Source: Caldilineaceae bacterium (GTDB lineage: Bacteria > Chloroflexota > Anaerolineae > Caldilineales > Caldilineaceae). Taken from it: DNA of 64,000 nt. Below, piece after piece: positions 26,378 to 35,436 of this stretch. The position numbers and the translations under genes were made by a program. The notes under the pieces were generated by a model. That model saw nothing but the letters and a program-made list of their open reading frames with translations, had not been told where the DNA came from and searched no databases. Positions within the stretch are counted from its first letter, which is position 1. Every line of letters starts with the position of its first letter. Location: positions 26,475 through 90,474 of the forward strand of contig JALHQH010000050.1 of assembly GCA_022842065.1 (NCBI GenBank). The letters are read 5' to 3'.

Positions 26378-27391
26378 CTAAATCCGGTGGCGCATGGTCA
26401 ACAGGGTCTGCTGCTCTGCAAAGCCATAGACTTTGGCGGCGGCAATCGCTGCTGCATGTTGCGCGTTTAGGTTGAGTATCACGGGCCAACGTGGGTAATC
26501 CTGTAACATTGCCAGCGCCCAATGGACGAGGGATTCTTCATGTTGTCCGTATTGATCGGGTTGTACCCAGAATTGCAGTTGATGAACCCCCTGCCAGCGC
26601 ATGGCCGTGAGCACAAGCGCGGCATCAAAGCGTCGCGTCTGCTGGATACAACGCCGGTAGATGTGGCTGCGTCCAATGAAACGCCAGAAGCCCTCGGCCA
26701 GCAATTGCTCAAAGGTAATCTGAAAATCAATCCGCCGTGGGGCACGCCACCATTGCATCTGGCCACTCTGCTGATTATTGACTAGCTCATAGAGCGACTG
26801 CCACTGGTCGGCCGAAAATGAGTAAAAGTTAGCTGGATTCCTCAGCTCGTCCAGCTTGGGGATGCGCTCCAGCCGCAGATCAACACTGCCGCCGACTTCT
26901 TCAAAGCCCAGCCGCAGGTAGAGATTGTGAGCGATCTGATTTTGGGCATAGACTTGCAAAACTGCCCACTCACCCCCATTTTCGGCAATGTAATCAAGTG
27001 AGCGCAACATTAACTCGCGCGAGATGCCGCGCCCGCGGTAGGAAGGGGCTACGGCCACATTGGCGATCTGCCAGCGTGTGCCGCTGGCATCGGCGCGCTG
27101 CACGGTGACATTGCCAATCACCTTACCTTCTTCGACCCAGACAAAGCCACCAAAGATATCATCAAATTCACCGGTGCTACGGTTCAGCAGCTTGAGAAAA
27201 GCACCAGCGTGACTCATAATGCGCATTTCGCGCAATGCTGCACTGCCGCGCGGATCAAGTTCGTGGGCAAACGCGTCCGCAATCAATTCAGCAACCGGGC
27301 GCAAGTCGCGACCAATGTCAAAGGGACGAATCCCCGTGACAGCACTCTTGCTAAATCTCCTCGTAACGGCGTGGTAAGCGGTCATGCGCAT
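26378..27391 (-). CDS. GNAT-family N-acetyltransferase, double-domain type
   Basis: 337 residues from ATG 27391. First GNAT domain about residues 20-170 with the acetyl-CoA motif VAVAPSYRGRGISRELM (R/Q-x-x-G-x-G/A) and the following AQNQIAHNLYLRLGFEEVG. The C-terminal half (about 200-337, LTAMRWQGVHQLQFWV to AKVYGFAEQQTLLTMRHRI) looks like a second, degenerate GNAT unit lacking the clear CoA loop. A longer GTG frame to 27451 is less likely. Acceptor unknown. Downstream of grpE with 46 bases between, it may be part of the hrcA-grpE unit by read-through. Confidence 0.82.
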   Translation of the reverse strand: MRMTAYHAVTRRFSKSAVTGIRPFDIGRDLRPVAELIADAFAHELDPRGSAALREMRIMSHAGAFLKLLNRSTGEFDDIFGGFVWVEEGKVIGNVTVQRADASGTRWQIANVAVAPSYRGRGISRELMLRSLDYIAENGGEWAVLQVYAQNQIAHNLYLRLGFEEVGGSVDLRLERIPKLDELRNPANFYSFSADQWQSLYELVNNQQSGQMQWWRAPRRIDFQITFEQLLAEGFWRFIGRSHIYRRCIQQTRRFDAALVLTAMRWQGVHQLQFWVQPDQYGQHEESLVHWALAMLQDYPRWPVILNLNAQHAAAIAAAKVYGFAEQQTLLTMRHRI

Positions 27392-27497
27392 CTCAATTAT
27401 GCTCTGCTTTGTTTGAAAACCGCCACACTTGCTGCCGGTTGGCCGATGCACGATGCGGCTCTCAAAGCAATCGCCCTGTTCTACTCTTACTCACATT

Positions 27498-28172
27498 TTA
27501 CATCGCTACCCTAACCAATGCTGGACGCAGGACACGGCCTTTATATTCATAGCCGGCCCGTAGGGTTTGGATAATGTGGCCACTTTCGACCGCTTCGCTT
27601 GGCTCGCTGGAGATTGCTTCGTGACGAACGGGATCAAAGGGCCCTTCTTTGGCAATCACAGCGACGCCGCGCTCATCGAGCAAGGTGTCAAGCTTCTTGC
27701 GGATCTGGCGGAAGCCTTCCAGCCAGGCATTGCTGCTTTCGGCAATGTCAGCCGGCACATTGGCAAAGGCCAATTCCAAATCGTCGATCACCGGCAACAA
27801 CTGTTGCACGATATGACTGCCGGCACGTTCGATTTCGTCGGCCAACTGCTTTTCTTGGCGCCGTCGGCTGTTCTGAAATTCGGCCGCGGTCCGCTGCAAT
27901 TTATCGATCAAGTCTGCGCTTTTGGCCTCAGCCGCCGCTAATTCGGCCTGTAACGCAGCGATCGTCGCTTTATCTTGCGCTGCGGGGTCAACTTCAGCTT
28001 CAACTTCAATTTCGCCTTCAATGGCGACTGACGCCGCTTTGGTTGTTGTATTGCCATTTTGGTGACTCTCGCTGGGGGGCGGGGCAACCGCGTCGATCAC
28101 GATTGCGTCCTGCTCTTGGCCTGATTGCACAGCTTCTTCCATTTGGTTGTTAATTGTCTTTTCTTCCATCAT
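27498..28172 (-). CDS. grpE: GrpE, nucleotide exchange factor for DnaK
   Basis: 224 residues. Acidic, low-complexity N-terminus (residues 1-65), long coiled coil (AALQAELAAAEAKSADLIDKL and onward to RTAAEFQNSRRRQEKQ), and the typical C-terminal beta part with GVAVIAKEGPFDPVRHEAIS and the closing TLRAGYEYKGRVLRPALV. It releases ADP from DnaK during heat-stress folding. Lies 105 bases after hrcA on the same strand; dnaK and dnaJ are not in the window. Starts at one of two adjacent ATG codons. Confidence 0.96.
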   Translation of the reverse strand: MMEEKTINNQMEEAVQSGQEQDAIVIDAVAPPPSESHQNGNTTTKAASVAIEGEIEVEAEVDPAAQDKATIAALQAELAAAEAKSADLIDKLQRTAAEFQNSRRRQEKQLADEIERAGSHIVQQLLPVIDDLELAFANVPADIAESSNAWLEGFRQIRKKLDTLLDERGVAVIAKEGPFDPVRHEAISSEPSEAVESGHIIQTLRAGYEYKGRVLRPALVRVAM

Positions 28173-28277
28173 TGCTACTTAATCCTACATCTAAAATATC
28201 TTTAGCGATTAATGGTTACCAACTTAGGTGGGGGTGTTGCAGCCTTTAAGTATTACACAGGTGCAACGCGCTTGCCG

Positions 28278-29324
28278 TTAGTCTGCATACATGTCTTCGA
28301 CCATTTCACTCATCAACCCAGAGACAAAACGAACGGCGCTAATGGTGCGGCTGTAAGGCATCCGCAGCGGCCCCACCACCCCAATCACCCCGGTCGCGCG
28401 GTCTGTGATCCCATAGCGCCCGATGACCAGGCTGATATCCTGTAGATCGGCATAGCGCCCTTCGCCGGCAATAAAGACCTGGATGTTGTTCGGATCCGTA
28501 TTATCGTTGTGATAGTCGCCCAGGATCTGCTCCAGTAACGAGCGTTGTTCAAAGACGCGCACAATTTTGCGCACATCTTCGCCGCCGGCAAATTCGGGTG
28601 CTTCCAATACCTGGGCCAAGCCATCGCGATAGATCTGCCCGCTAAGTTGGTTGTCGATCCGCTCCATAATCTCGCTGATCAAGATCGCGACCTGGTGGGC
28701 AAAGGGAGTTAAACGCCCATAGATCGCGGTGATCGCACTGACATCCGCGCGTGCAAAGAGATCATTCAGCTCATTACTGACCAGGCTCAACTCACGTTGT
28801 TCCATGGGCTCATCCAGATCAAGCAACTGTTGTTTTACGGTGCCATCTTGCAATACCAGCACCAACAGCACTTTTGTATCATGGATGCCAACCAATTCAA
28901 GATGTTTGTAGCGACTGCGCGCGCCACGTGGGGCTGTCGCCAACGCGGCACTCTGCGAGGTGCGCGCCAACACGGCGGTGCTCACCCGCAGCCATTGATC
29001 TAGTTCCTGGCGGGCTTGCTGAAATTGTACCCGAATCGCTTTGCGCTCTTCGGCGGGCAGCTCGGAATCGGTCAGTAAAAACTGGACGAAGAAGCGGTAC
29101 CCCGTATCGGTCGGCACTCGCCCGGCGCTCGTGTGCGGGTGCATCAGTAGCCCCTGTTGCTCCAGGTAGGCGAGATCGTTACGCACCGTCGCCGCACTAA
29201 CCCCCAGATCATAATTCTGGATAATGGTATTGCTGCCCACCGGCTGTGCATTTTGCACATACTCTTGGATCACAATATTTAAAACGCGGCGGCGGCGTTC
29301 GGTCAATTCGTCAATAGATTGCAT
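28278..29324 (-). CDS. hrcA: Heat-inducible repressor HrcA
   Basis: 348 residues. N-terminal winged helix (LTERRRRVLNIVIQEYVQN; GVSAATVRNDLAYLEQQGLL with PHTSAGRVPTDTGYRFFVQ) and GAF-like inserted-dimerisation domains ending VGPLRMPYSRTISAVRFVS, all standard HrcA signatures. It represses chaperone genes by binding CIRCE. A canonical CIRCE (TTAGCACTC-N9-GAGTGCTAA) is not seen upstream; a longer palindrome containing TTAGCA/TGCTAA is, at 29390-29438. No clear ribosome site at the ATG. Confidence 0.95.
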   Translation of the reverse strand: MQSIDELTERRRRVLNIVIQEYVQNAQPVGSNTIIQNYDLGVSAATVRNDLAYLEQQGLLMHPHTSAGRVPTDTGYRFFVQFLLTDSELPAEERKAIRVQFQQARQELDQWLRVSTAVLARTSQSAALATAPRGARSRYKHLELVGIHDTKVLLVLVLQDGTVKQQLLDLDEPMEQRELSLVSNELNDLFARADVSAITAIYGRLTPFAHQVAILISEIMERIDNQLSGQIYRDGLAQVLEAPEFAGGEDVRKIVRVFEQRSLLEQILGDYHNDNTDPNNIQVFIAGEGRYADLQDISLVIGRYGITDRATGVIGVVGPLRMPYSRTISAVRFVSGLMSEMVEDMYAD

Positions 29325-29389
29325 GGTTAGCTGATCGGTTTAATATCACCACAAGTTGCGCTTCAGGCGCGCCATTTTATACTTGGCTT

Positions 29390-29450
29390 TATCATCATTT
29401 AGCATTTTTACTCGTGTAGAAAATGCTAAATGATGACAACTACTAGTATA
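29390..29450 (-). promoter_or_regulatory. 49-bp palindrome with TATACT upstream of hrcA (copy C)
   Basis: Palindrome 29390-29438, outer arms ATCATCATTT/AAATGATGA, inner TTAGCATTTT/AAAATGCTAA. TATACT (29445-29450, minus strand) lies 6 bases away as in copies A and B. In this orientation copy C matches the reverse complement of copy A at 46/49. The inner TTAGCA..TGCTAA recalls CIRCE ends but the spacing (31 bp total, not 27) and the missing CACTC do not fit. Confidence 0.65.
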
Positions 29451-29557
29451 GCTACGCCATTGGGCCAAAACGTAACCACAAGACTTACAAATGCATGAAT
29501 TCTATGATCATAACAGCAACTAGCAACTGTGTCAATGATCCATCTGATCAGGGGAGC

Positions 29558-29691
29558 ATCTCACTTTGGGGGCAAGATTTTCGCGCTCGTGGTGGCACGC
29601 AGCGGGTTCCCGCAAATCCACCACTGAATCGCCGGATTTGGCGGGTGCCCACTGGGCGCGGCTAGAGCAGTAGTTGTCCCCAAAGTGAGAT
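29558..29691. mobile_element. MITE-like element with 14-bp terminal inverted repeats
   Basis: ATCTCACTTTGGGG (29558-29571) and CCCCAAAGTGAGAT (29678-29691) are perfect inverted ends of a 134-bp element. CTGATCAG occurs on both sides (29544-29551 and 29699-29706), 6-7 bases outside; being a palindrome it may be part of a larger fold instead of a target duplication. The interior has no real gene. It sits in the 385-bp hrcA-sugar transferase gap, where nothing else but copy C of the palindrome is seen. Confidence 0.5.
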
Positions 29692-29709
29692 ACACCTTCT
29701 GATCAGAGT

Positions 29710-31173
29710 CTAATATGAATTGCGATTCGTGCCTAGGAGCCATTGCACAAAGGTGCGTAAAATAATCTTAAAATCGAGCGCCAGTGACCAATGTTCGATG
29801 TACCAGAGATCATATTTCGTCCGCTCGGCAATCGAGGTGTCACCGCGCAAACCATTGACCTGGGCCCAGCCGGTCAGCCCTGCTTTTTCGCGATGACGAT
29901 CCATGTAGCGTGGGATGCTTTGGCGAAATTGTTCCACATAGACCGGGCGCTCCGGCCGCGGGCCGACCAGGCTCATGTCCCCCAACAGCACGTTGACCAA
30001 CTGAGGCAGCTCATCAATACTGAACTGGCGGAGCAGGGTGCCCAGTTTAGTACGGCGGGGGTCATCTTCAATCGTCCACCCTGGACCTTGTGCTTCTGCA
30101 TCCTGCCGCATGGAGCGGAATTTGAGGATCTTGAAGGGCCGCGCGTCAAGTCCCATCCGTTCCTGGGTAAAGAAGACGGGGCCAGAGCTGTCGAGCTTGA
30201 TCAGAATGGCTGTAATCAACATGAGCGGACTCAACAAGATTAGGCCGATGGTGCTAAAGATCACATCCATGCCCCGTTTTAAGGTCAGCTTCCACCCTTG
30301 TAAGGCGACATCGCGAATGGTGAGCAGGGGCAACCCGCCCAGGTCCCCAATGCCGACCTCACTGGCCATGATCTGGAAAACATCGGGGAAGACGCGGACG
30401 CCAACCTTCTCGCGCTCACAGAGGCTGATGATGTTGACCAACTCCTGGTGGCTGCTTTCGGGCAGACCGATGATGACTTCATCAATCACATACTTGTCAA
30501 TAATCCGTGGGATATCGAACATGGTGCCCAACACGGGCGCTTCGGCCACCGTCGTGCGGACATTCTTTTCATGGTCAATAAAGCCCACGACCTGGTAGCC
30601 CAGTTTGGGGCTTTGCAGCACTTTACGATAGATCATCTGGCCGATCTCACCGGCCCCAATGATCAGCACGCGATCATCGCCGATGCCACGCGCTTGCGCC
30701 TGCCACTGGATCTGCGCGTGCAGTGTCCGCTGTACCATCAGCAGCACAATCATAAAAACCGTTGCATAGAGTAACAACCAGCGGTGATAATCGGGGCGGA
30801 GGCTTAGCTCTAAGACCGCTACCGCCAATAGGGTGGTGAAGCTGGTAAAACTAATGATTTTGAAAAATTCATCAAAGTGGCTAATCGGCCGCCGCCGCTG
30901 GTACATGCGTTGGGTAAAAAAGCTGGTGATCAGAATCACCGTTGAGATGGCGGGCAACAGCCAGATATCCACCCAGAACGGTCCAATCGTGACCTCTGGA
31001 TCGCGCTGCATCAGAAAGTAGGCCAGATAGTAGCCGGCCCATACACTGCCGATGTCCAGCAAGATGAGGGCTATGACAAATAGCAGTTGTGGACGTTTCA
31101 TCAGTGTCGGCCGTTTGGCCCGACTGCTGCTGTACTCCTGATATAGGGTTGCTTCTGTTAAGCTCTGTTGCAT
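29710..31173 (-). CDS. Undecaprenyl-phosphate sugar-1-phosphate transferase (WcaJ/WbaP-like)
   Basis: Polyprenyl glycosylphosphotransferase that starts exopolysaccharide repeat units at the membrane. From ATG 31173 about 487 residues: membrane helices near the start (LLFVIALILLDIGSVWAGYY and three more), a Rossmann-like central part (RVLIIGAGEIGQMIYRK), then a re-entrant helix and the catalytic bacterial-sugar-transferase domain with KRGMDVIFSTIGLILLSPLM, FKILKFRSM, DELPQLVNVLLGDMSLVGPRP and KAGLTGWAQVNG. A GTG at 31317 would add 48 poor-quality residues (rich in Trp/Arg) but has AGGA close by; I prefer 31173. Neighbouring envelope genes support a surface-polysaccharide role. Confidence 0.9.
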   Translation of the reverse strand: MQQSLTEATLYQEYSSSRAKRPTLMKRPQLLFVIALILLDIGSVWAGYYLAYFLMQRDPEVTIGPFWVDIWLLPAISTVILITSFFTQRMYQRRRPISHFDEFFKIISFTSFTTLLAVAVLELSLRPDYHRWLLLYATVFMIVLLMVQRTLHAQIQWQAQARGIGDDRVLIIGAGEIGQMIYRKVLQSPKLGYQVVGFIDHEKNVRTTVAEAPVLGTMFDIPRIIDKYVIDEVIIGLPESSHQELVNIISLCEREKVGVRVFPDVFQIMASEVGIGDLGGLPLLTIRDVALQGWKLTLKRGMDVIFSTIGLILLSPLMLITAILIKLDSSGPVFFTQERMGLDARPFKILKFRSMRQDAEAQGPGWTIEDDPRRTKLGTLLRQFSIDELPQLVNVLLGDMSLVGPRPERPVYVEQFRQSIPRYMDRHREKAGLTGWAQVNGLRGDTSIAERTKYDLWYIEHWSLALDFKIILRTFVQWLLGTNRNSY

Positions 31174-31399
31174 GGGTATGTCAACATTAGTTTCTGAACG
31201 GTTGTGGATTGTCGTCAAGCCGACGGTACGGGCATAAGGCAACGGCTGCATCTGGCGCGATCTGCTGTTCAGGCACCACCAGGTTGCATCACGCCATGTT
31301 AGCGCATGTCGTATCACATTATCCTGGTTGCAAAGACAATCAACACAAAGTTAATGTCGAATTCTAGCACAGGCGTGCGCGGCTGGTCAAAGTGATGGG

Positions 31400-32329
31400 C
31401 TATAACATCTGCTTCTGGGTTGCCTGGGCAAGTTGCATGGCCCTTTCAATGGTTGCTTCGGCGCGCAAATCGGGCAGCTTTAAGTAATGTGCGGCGGCCT
31501 GTAAAAGTGCCTCCTGCGGAATGAGGCCGATTAGCTCGCTGCGCGCCACCGCCACACCCTGTTGCGCGGCCAGCCGACTGACCGCGTCAAAGACCACATG
31601 TGGTGGTGTGCGCTGATAGTCGACCAGATTGATGCTGACCTGGGCTTGCCCATCAACCAAGAGGCCTAATGCTTTGACGGCAGGCAAACCGCCATCCCGT
31701 TCGCGAATCGCGCGGGCGATGGCTTTGGCAATGCCCACCTCTGCGCTCTCTAAAAAGATGTTATACGCGATCAGGAACGAGCGCGCCCCTACGATGACGG
31801 CACCGGCGGACCCGACTTGGCTAGGCCCATAGTCTGGTTGGCGCGTGGGTTGGCCTATCGTCGCAACCAATCCTTCAAATTCACCGCGCCGCACATCCGC
31901 CAGGTTGCGGTGCTCGGGGCGCGTGGCGGCGGCTTCGTAGAGATAGACCGGTAGCCCTAATTCGCTACCAATGCGTGCGCCCAAGCTGTGCGCTAGTTGA
32001 ACACATTCTGCAAGCGTAATGTTTTGCAGCGGGATCAACGGGATCACATCAGTTGCCCCTAAACGCGGATGGACACCGCGCTGGGTGAAAAGGTCAATCG
32101 TCTGGGCCGCCACGGCCGTGGCGCGCAACAATCCCTCCACCACCGTCGTCGGCGGACCGGCAACGCTGATCACCGTGCGATTGTGATCGTAATCACTGCT
32201 GCAGTTCAGGAGCATCACCCCTGGTGCTTGGATCGCCTCTACCAGTGCCCTGATCACCGCTGGCCGTCGTCCTTCGGAAAAATTTGGCACCGATTCTATG
32301 ATAATAGCCGATTCTGGTGTAAGATGCAT
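31400..32329 (-). CDS. Glutamate formimidoyltransferase (FTCD N-terminal type)
   Basis: 309 residues from ATG 32329. Begins IIIESVPNFSEGRRPAVIRAL and continues with CSSDYDHNRTVISVAG, RGVHPRLGATDVIPLIPL and SELGLPVYLYEAAA, all hallmark blocks of the formiminotransferase domain that moves a formimino group from formiminoglutamate to tetrahydrofolate in histidine breakdown. The cyclodeaminase half is absent, as in many stand-alone bacterial forms. AGGT lies about 7 bases before the start; a longer frame to 32389 is less likely. No other hut genes are nearby. Confidence 0.9.
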   Translation of the reverse strand: MHLTPESAIIIESVPNFSEGRRPAVIRALVEAIQAPGVMLLNCSSDYDHNRTVISVAGPPTTVVEGLLRATAVAAQTIDLFTQRGVHPRLGATDVIPLIPLQNITLAECVQLAHSLGARIGSELGLPVYLYEAAATRPEHRNLADVRRGEFEGLVATIGQPTRQPDYGPSQVGSAGAVIVGARSFLIAYNIFLESAEVGIAKAIARAIRERDGGLPAVKALGLLVDGQAQVSINLVDYQRTPPHVVFDAVSRLAAQQGVAVARSELIGLIPQEALLQAAAHYLKLPDLRAEATIERAMQLAQATQKQML

Positions 32330-32462
32330 GACGCTTACCTGCCGATTAAAGATGATTGCGCTACATAAGTGTGAATTAGGCGCATTCATTATTTATTGCT
32401 GACGCGATCAGCGCTATCATACGCTGATTAACCCGTTGACCAAAACTTTGACATCGACAACT

Positions 32463-34754
32463 ATGCAAAAGAGCTTTGCCATCTACCCAACTTCCTCCCC
32501 TGTGCAATCGCCTGCTGTGCAATCGCCCGCTGTGCTCCCTGCTGCCGAATGGGATGCCTTTGTGCGGGCACACGCCCAAGGCCACCTATTACAAACGAGT
32601 GCCTGGGGCACCTTGAAGTGCCGCTTCGGTTGGCGCGATGGGGGTGTTGCCATTTTAGATGAAGCGGGCCAACCACGTGCCGGCGCACTCTTACTTTATC
32701 GCCGGGCGGCCGGTTTGACCCTGGCCTATGCCCCCAAAGGGCCGCTGACCGATTGGCATGATCATACGCTGACGGCGGCGCTCCTGTTACAAATGGTCGA
32801 AAGCAGCCGCTGGGAAGGGGCCGCCGTCCTCAAGATCGAGCCTGATCTGCCCGATACGGCCGCTTACCGTGCCCTGTTGCGTAGCTATGGCCTGCGCCCC
32901 AGCCGACAGACCGTGCAGCCGCGCAGCACCGTTCTGCTGGAGATTGCCGGCAACGAGGAGCAGATCCTTAGCCAAATGAAGAGCAAGTGGCGTTACAATA
33001 TTCGTCTGGCTCAGCGCAAAGAAGTGACTGTACGCGCCGCTACCCCTGCAGATCTGCCCCAGTTCAACGCCTTAATGCAGACGACCGGTACGCGCGATGG
33101 CTTTGCCGTGCATAGCTCGGATTATTATGCCACGGCCTATGATCTCTTTGTGCCTGACGATGGCGTCTATCTGCTGGCGGAGTATGCGGGTGAAGCGCTG
33201 GCAGCCATTGTGGTCTGTATGGTTGGGCGCACCGCCTACTACCTGTGGGGGGCCAGCAGTGATCGCGAGCGCAATCGCATGCCCAACCACGCCCTGCAAT
33301 GGGCTGGGATCCAGTGGGCCAAAGCGCGGGGCGCCACCTGCTATGATTTCTGGGGCATTCCCGATGAACTTGGCCAACTTGCGCAAGGGCTGCGTAACGG
33401 TGATGGCAGTGGCACCCCCAGCGACGATCTGCCTCTTGATCTTGAGCAGTTACCCCACGGTGAACTGTGGGGCGTTTATCGTTTTAAACAGGGCTTTGGC
33501 GGCAATGTCGTCCGTTCGGTCGGGGCCTGGGATCTGGCCGTCGATCCCGTCGGCTATCGACTCTACGCGTTTGGACTAGGTGCTCGCGCTAAATGGCAAC
33601 AATACAACCGCGCCCGCCATCAACCACCCACCAACCACTCACCAACCAACCAACTAACCAACCCCCCACCCAACCAACCCCCAATCACCCTCCACCCCAT
33701 CACCACCCAACTTGCGTGGCAACAGACCTTAGCCACCCTGCCGCAGCCCCATGTGCTCCAAAGCTGGGAATGGGGCGCGATCAAGGGGCAGACCGAGTGG
33801 CACGCGGAACGGTATCTTGTCCAGCGCGCGGCTAAACCCATCGCTGCCTTCCAATTTCTCTGGCGGCAGCCGTTGCCGTATCTGCCCCTGCGGATCGGCT
33901 ATGTGACAAAAGGCCCTGTGGTAGATTGGCAAGATCTGGATGCGGTCGATGCAACGTTGGCGCAAATTGAAGCAGTTGCGAGAAAACATAAGTGCATTCT
34001 GGTTAAAATTGATCCTGATGTGCGCGAGGATCTGACGGTGGGTCGCCTTGCCCTGCATGCCCTGGAACGGCGTGGCTGGCGTTACAGCGCCGAGCAGATT
34101 CAATTCAAAAATACCGGCTTTTCCGATTTGACCGGCGGCGAAGAGACGCTGTTGGCCGAAATGAAGAGCAAGTGGCGTTACAACATTCGCCTGGCAGAAA
34201 AGCGTGGGATTCAAATTCGCCAGGGCACGGCCGCCGATCTCCCTGCCTTTTACGCGCTCTATGCCGAGACCGGTCAACGTGATGGTTTTCTGATCCGTCC
34301 CTACAGCTACTATCAGGCCACCTGGGCAACGTTTTTACAGGCGCAGGCAGTTGATGACAATCCGGCCGGTGGCACCCTGCTGCTGGCCGAACATGCCGAG
34401 GAAAATACCCCCCTCGCCGGACTTTTTCTCTTTCGGTATGGCGACCGCACCTGGTATTTTTATGGGGCCAGCAGCGAGCGCCGGCGCCGCGATATGCCTA
34501 ACTATCTGCTCCAATGGGCCGCACTGCGGTGGGCACAGGGGCAAGGTTGTCAGGTCTACGACTGGTGGGGCGCGCCGACACAGATTGCGGATGAAGCGGA
34601 TGGCTTGCAAGGGGTCTGGCAATTTAAGCAGGGCTTTGGGGCTGCCTTTCAGCCCCACATAGGGGCCTGGGATTTCCCCGTTTCCCCGCTGCGCTATCGG
34701 CTTTTTCAAGAAGCGCTACCGCGCGTTCGCCAGTGGCTGCGTCGATTGCGCTGA
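32463..34754 (+). CDS. Tandem-duplicated FemAB-like aminoacyltransferase
   Basis: About 763 residues, nearly twice the usual FemAB/FmhB length. Two homologous halves (about 20-370 and 415-760), each with a QTSAWGTLK- or QSWEWGAIK-type start, a YAPKGP/YVTKGP motif, the FemAB signature MKSKWRYNIRLA, and a GNAT-like end (YDFWGIPDE; YDWWGAP). The halves are joined by a Pro/Thr/Asn low-complexity linker from CCAACCAA-type repeats (33610-33710). FemAB enzymes add amino acids from tRNA to the peptidoglycan bridge or, in wider members, to other peptides. The start is ATG 32463; TTG 32436 is possible. A 15-bp tandem duplication (32501-32531) makes VQSPAVQSPAV near the start. Confidence 0.88.
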   Translation: MQKSFAIYPTSSPVQSPAVQSPAVLPAAEWDAFVRAHAQGHLLQTSAWGTLKCRFGWRDGGVAILDEAGQPRAGALLLYRRAAGLTLAYAPKGPLTDWHDHTLTAALLLQMVESSRWEGAAVLKIEPDLPDTAAYRALLRSYGLRPSRQTVQPRSTVLLEIAGNEEQILSQMKSKWRYNIRLAQRKEVTVRAATPADLPQFNALMQTTGTRDGFAVHSSDYYATAYDLFVPDDGVYLLAEYAGEALAAIVVCMVGRTAYYLWGASSDRERNRMPNHALQWAGIQWAKARGATCYDFWGIPDELGQLAQGLRNGDGSGTPSDDLPLDLEQLPHGELWGVYRFKQGFGGNVVRSVGAWDLAVDPVGYRLYAFGLGARAKWQQYNRARHQPPTNHSPTNQLTNPPPNQPPITLHPITTQLAWQQTLATLPQPHVLQSWEWGAIKGQTEWHAERYLVQRAAKPIAAFQFLWRQPLPYLPLRIGYVTKGPVVDWQDLDAVDATLAQIEAVARKHKCILVKIDPDVREDLTVGRLALHALERRGWRYSAEQIQFKNTGFSDLTGGEETLLAEMKSKWRYNIRLAEKRGIQIRQGTAADLPAFYALYAETGQRDGFLIRPYSYYQATWATFLQAQAVDDNPAGGTLLLAEHAEENTPLAGLFLFRYGDRTWYFYGASSERRRRDMPNYLLQWAALRWAQGQGCQVYDWWGAPTQIADEADGLQGVWQFKQGFGAAFQPHIGAWDFPVSPLRYRLFQEALPRVRQWLRRLR

Positions 34755-34767
34755 GCGGTGATGGCAT

Positions 34768-35436
34768 TTATTCTGCGTCAACCACGGCATAGGCGCGCAC
34801 CGGGAAGGTGCCAAAATCCCTCACCTTTACAGGCGCGGCATGAAAGCGGAACCCCTGGTGTGGTAACTGTGCCAGATTGGTCATATGTTCCACGATGGGG
34901 ATGTTTGCCCCTAACAAGGTGGTATGCACCGGGCGACGACCATCGGTGATATCATCAATATTGTACGAGTCGATCCCCACTAGCCGCACCCCTTGATCGC
35001 GCAGATAAGACGCCGCGGCCTCAGTCAGAAAAGGATGGCCCTCAAAGTATTGATCGGTGCGCCAGTGGCGGGCCCAGTCGGTGTGGATCAGCACAGCTTT
35101 ACCGCGCAGATCATGACCGGTAAAGGCGGCGACATCCAGTGCTGTGCCCAGGTCGGTCGCTTGAATCGCCACCCCCGGCAGATTGACTAACGAGGTCAAG
35201 GGCAAGGCGGCCAGATCGATGCCATCGGCAAAACGATGAAAAGGCGAGTCAAGATAGGTGCCGGTGTTGGCGACCAACTCGATTTTGCCAATGTGAAATT
35301 CCGTGCCCTCCGCATAGATCGCGCGTGAGGCTTCCCGGCTGAGAAAATCACAAATAATCGGTGCCGGCAGCCCCTTATAGGTAATCATCCCTGCCTCTAC
35401 CGTGTGGCTTAGATCGATCAATGTTGCATTATCCAT
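34768..35436 (-). CDS. Cyclase-family (KynB/arylformamidase-like) metal hydrolase
   Basis: 222 residues from ATG 35436, which shares one base with the stop of the upstream gene (TGATG) and has GAAGAAGGAAG before it. LIDLSHTVEAGMITYKGLP at the start, ELVANTGTYLDSPFHRFADG in place of the usual HxGTHxDxPxH metal motif (two His positions are Asn/Tyr), then VLIHTDWARHW and VGIDSYNIDD. The altered metal motif suggests changed activity within the PF04199 cyclase family. It is the last gene of a five-gene minus-strand run starting at 40853. Confidence 0.8.
   Translation of the reverse strand: MDNATLIDLSHTVEAGMITYKGLPAPIICDFLSREASRAIYAEGTEFHIGKIELVANTGTYLDSPFHRFADGIDLAALPLTSLVNLPGVAIQATDLGTALDVAAFTGHDLRGKAVLIHTDWARHWRTDQYFEGHPFLTEAAASYLRDQGVRLVGIDSYNIDDITDGRRPVHTTLLGANIPIVEHMTNLAQLPHQGFRFHAAPVKVRDFGTFPVRAYAVVDAE

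Noticed and set aside
29390..29438. CIRCE operator for hrcA
   Set aside because: Inner ends TTAGCA/TGCTAA look similar, but the CACTC/GAGTG parts are missing and the total length is 31, not 27; the same palindrome occurs before rph and a NUDIX gene, which are not chaperones.
33610..33710. CRISPR-like or minisatellite repeats (CCAACCAA words)
   Set aside because: Units are too short and irregular, they stay in frame inside the FemAB gene and form a linker.
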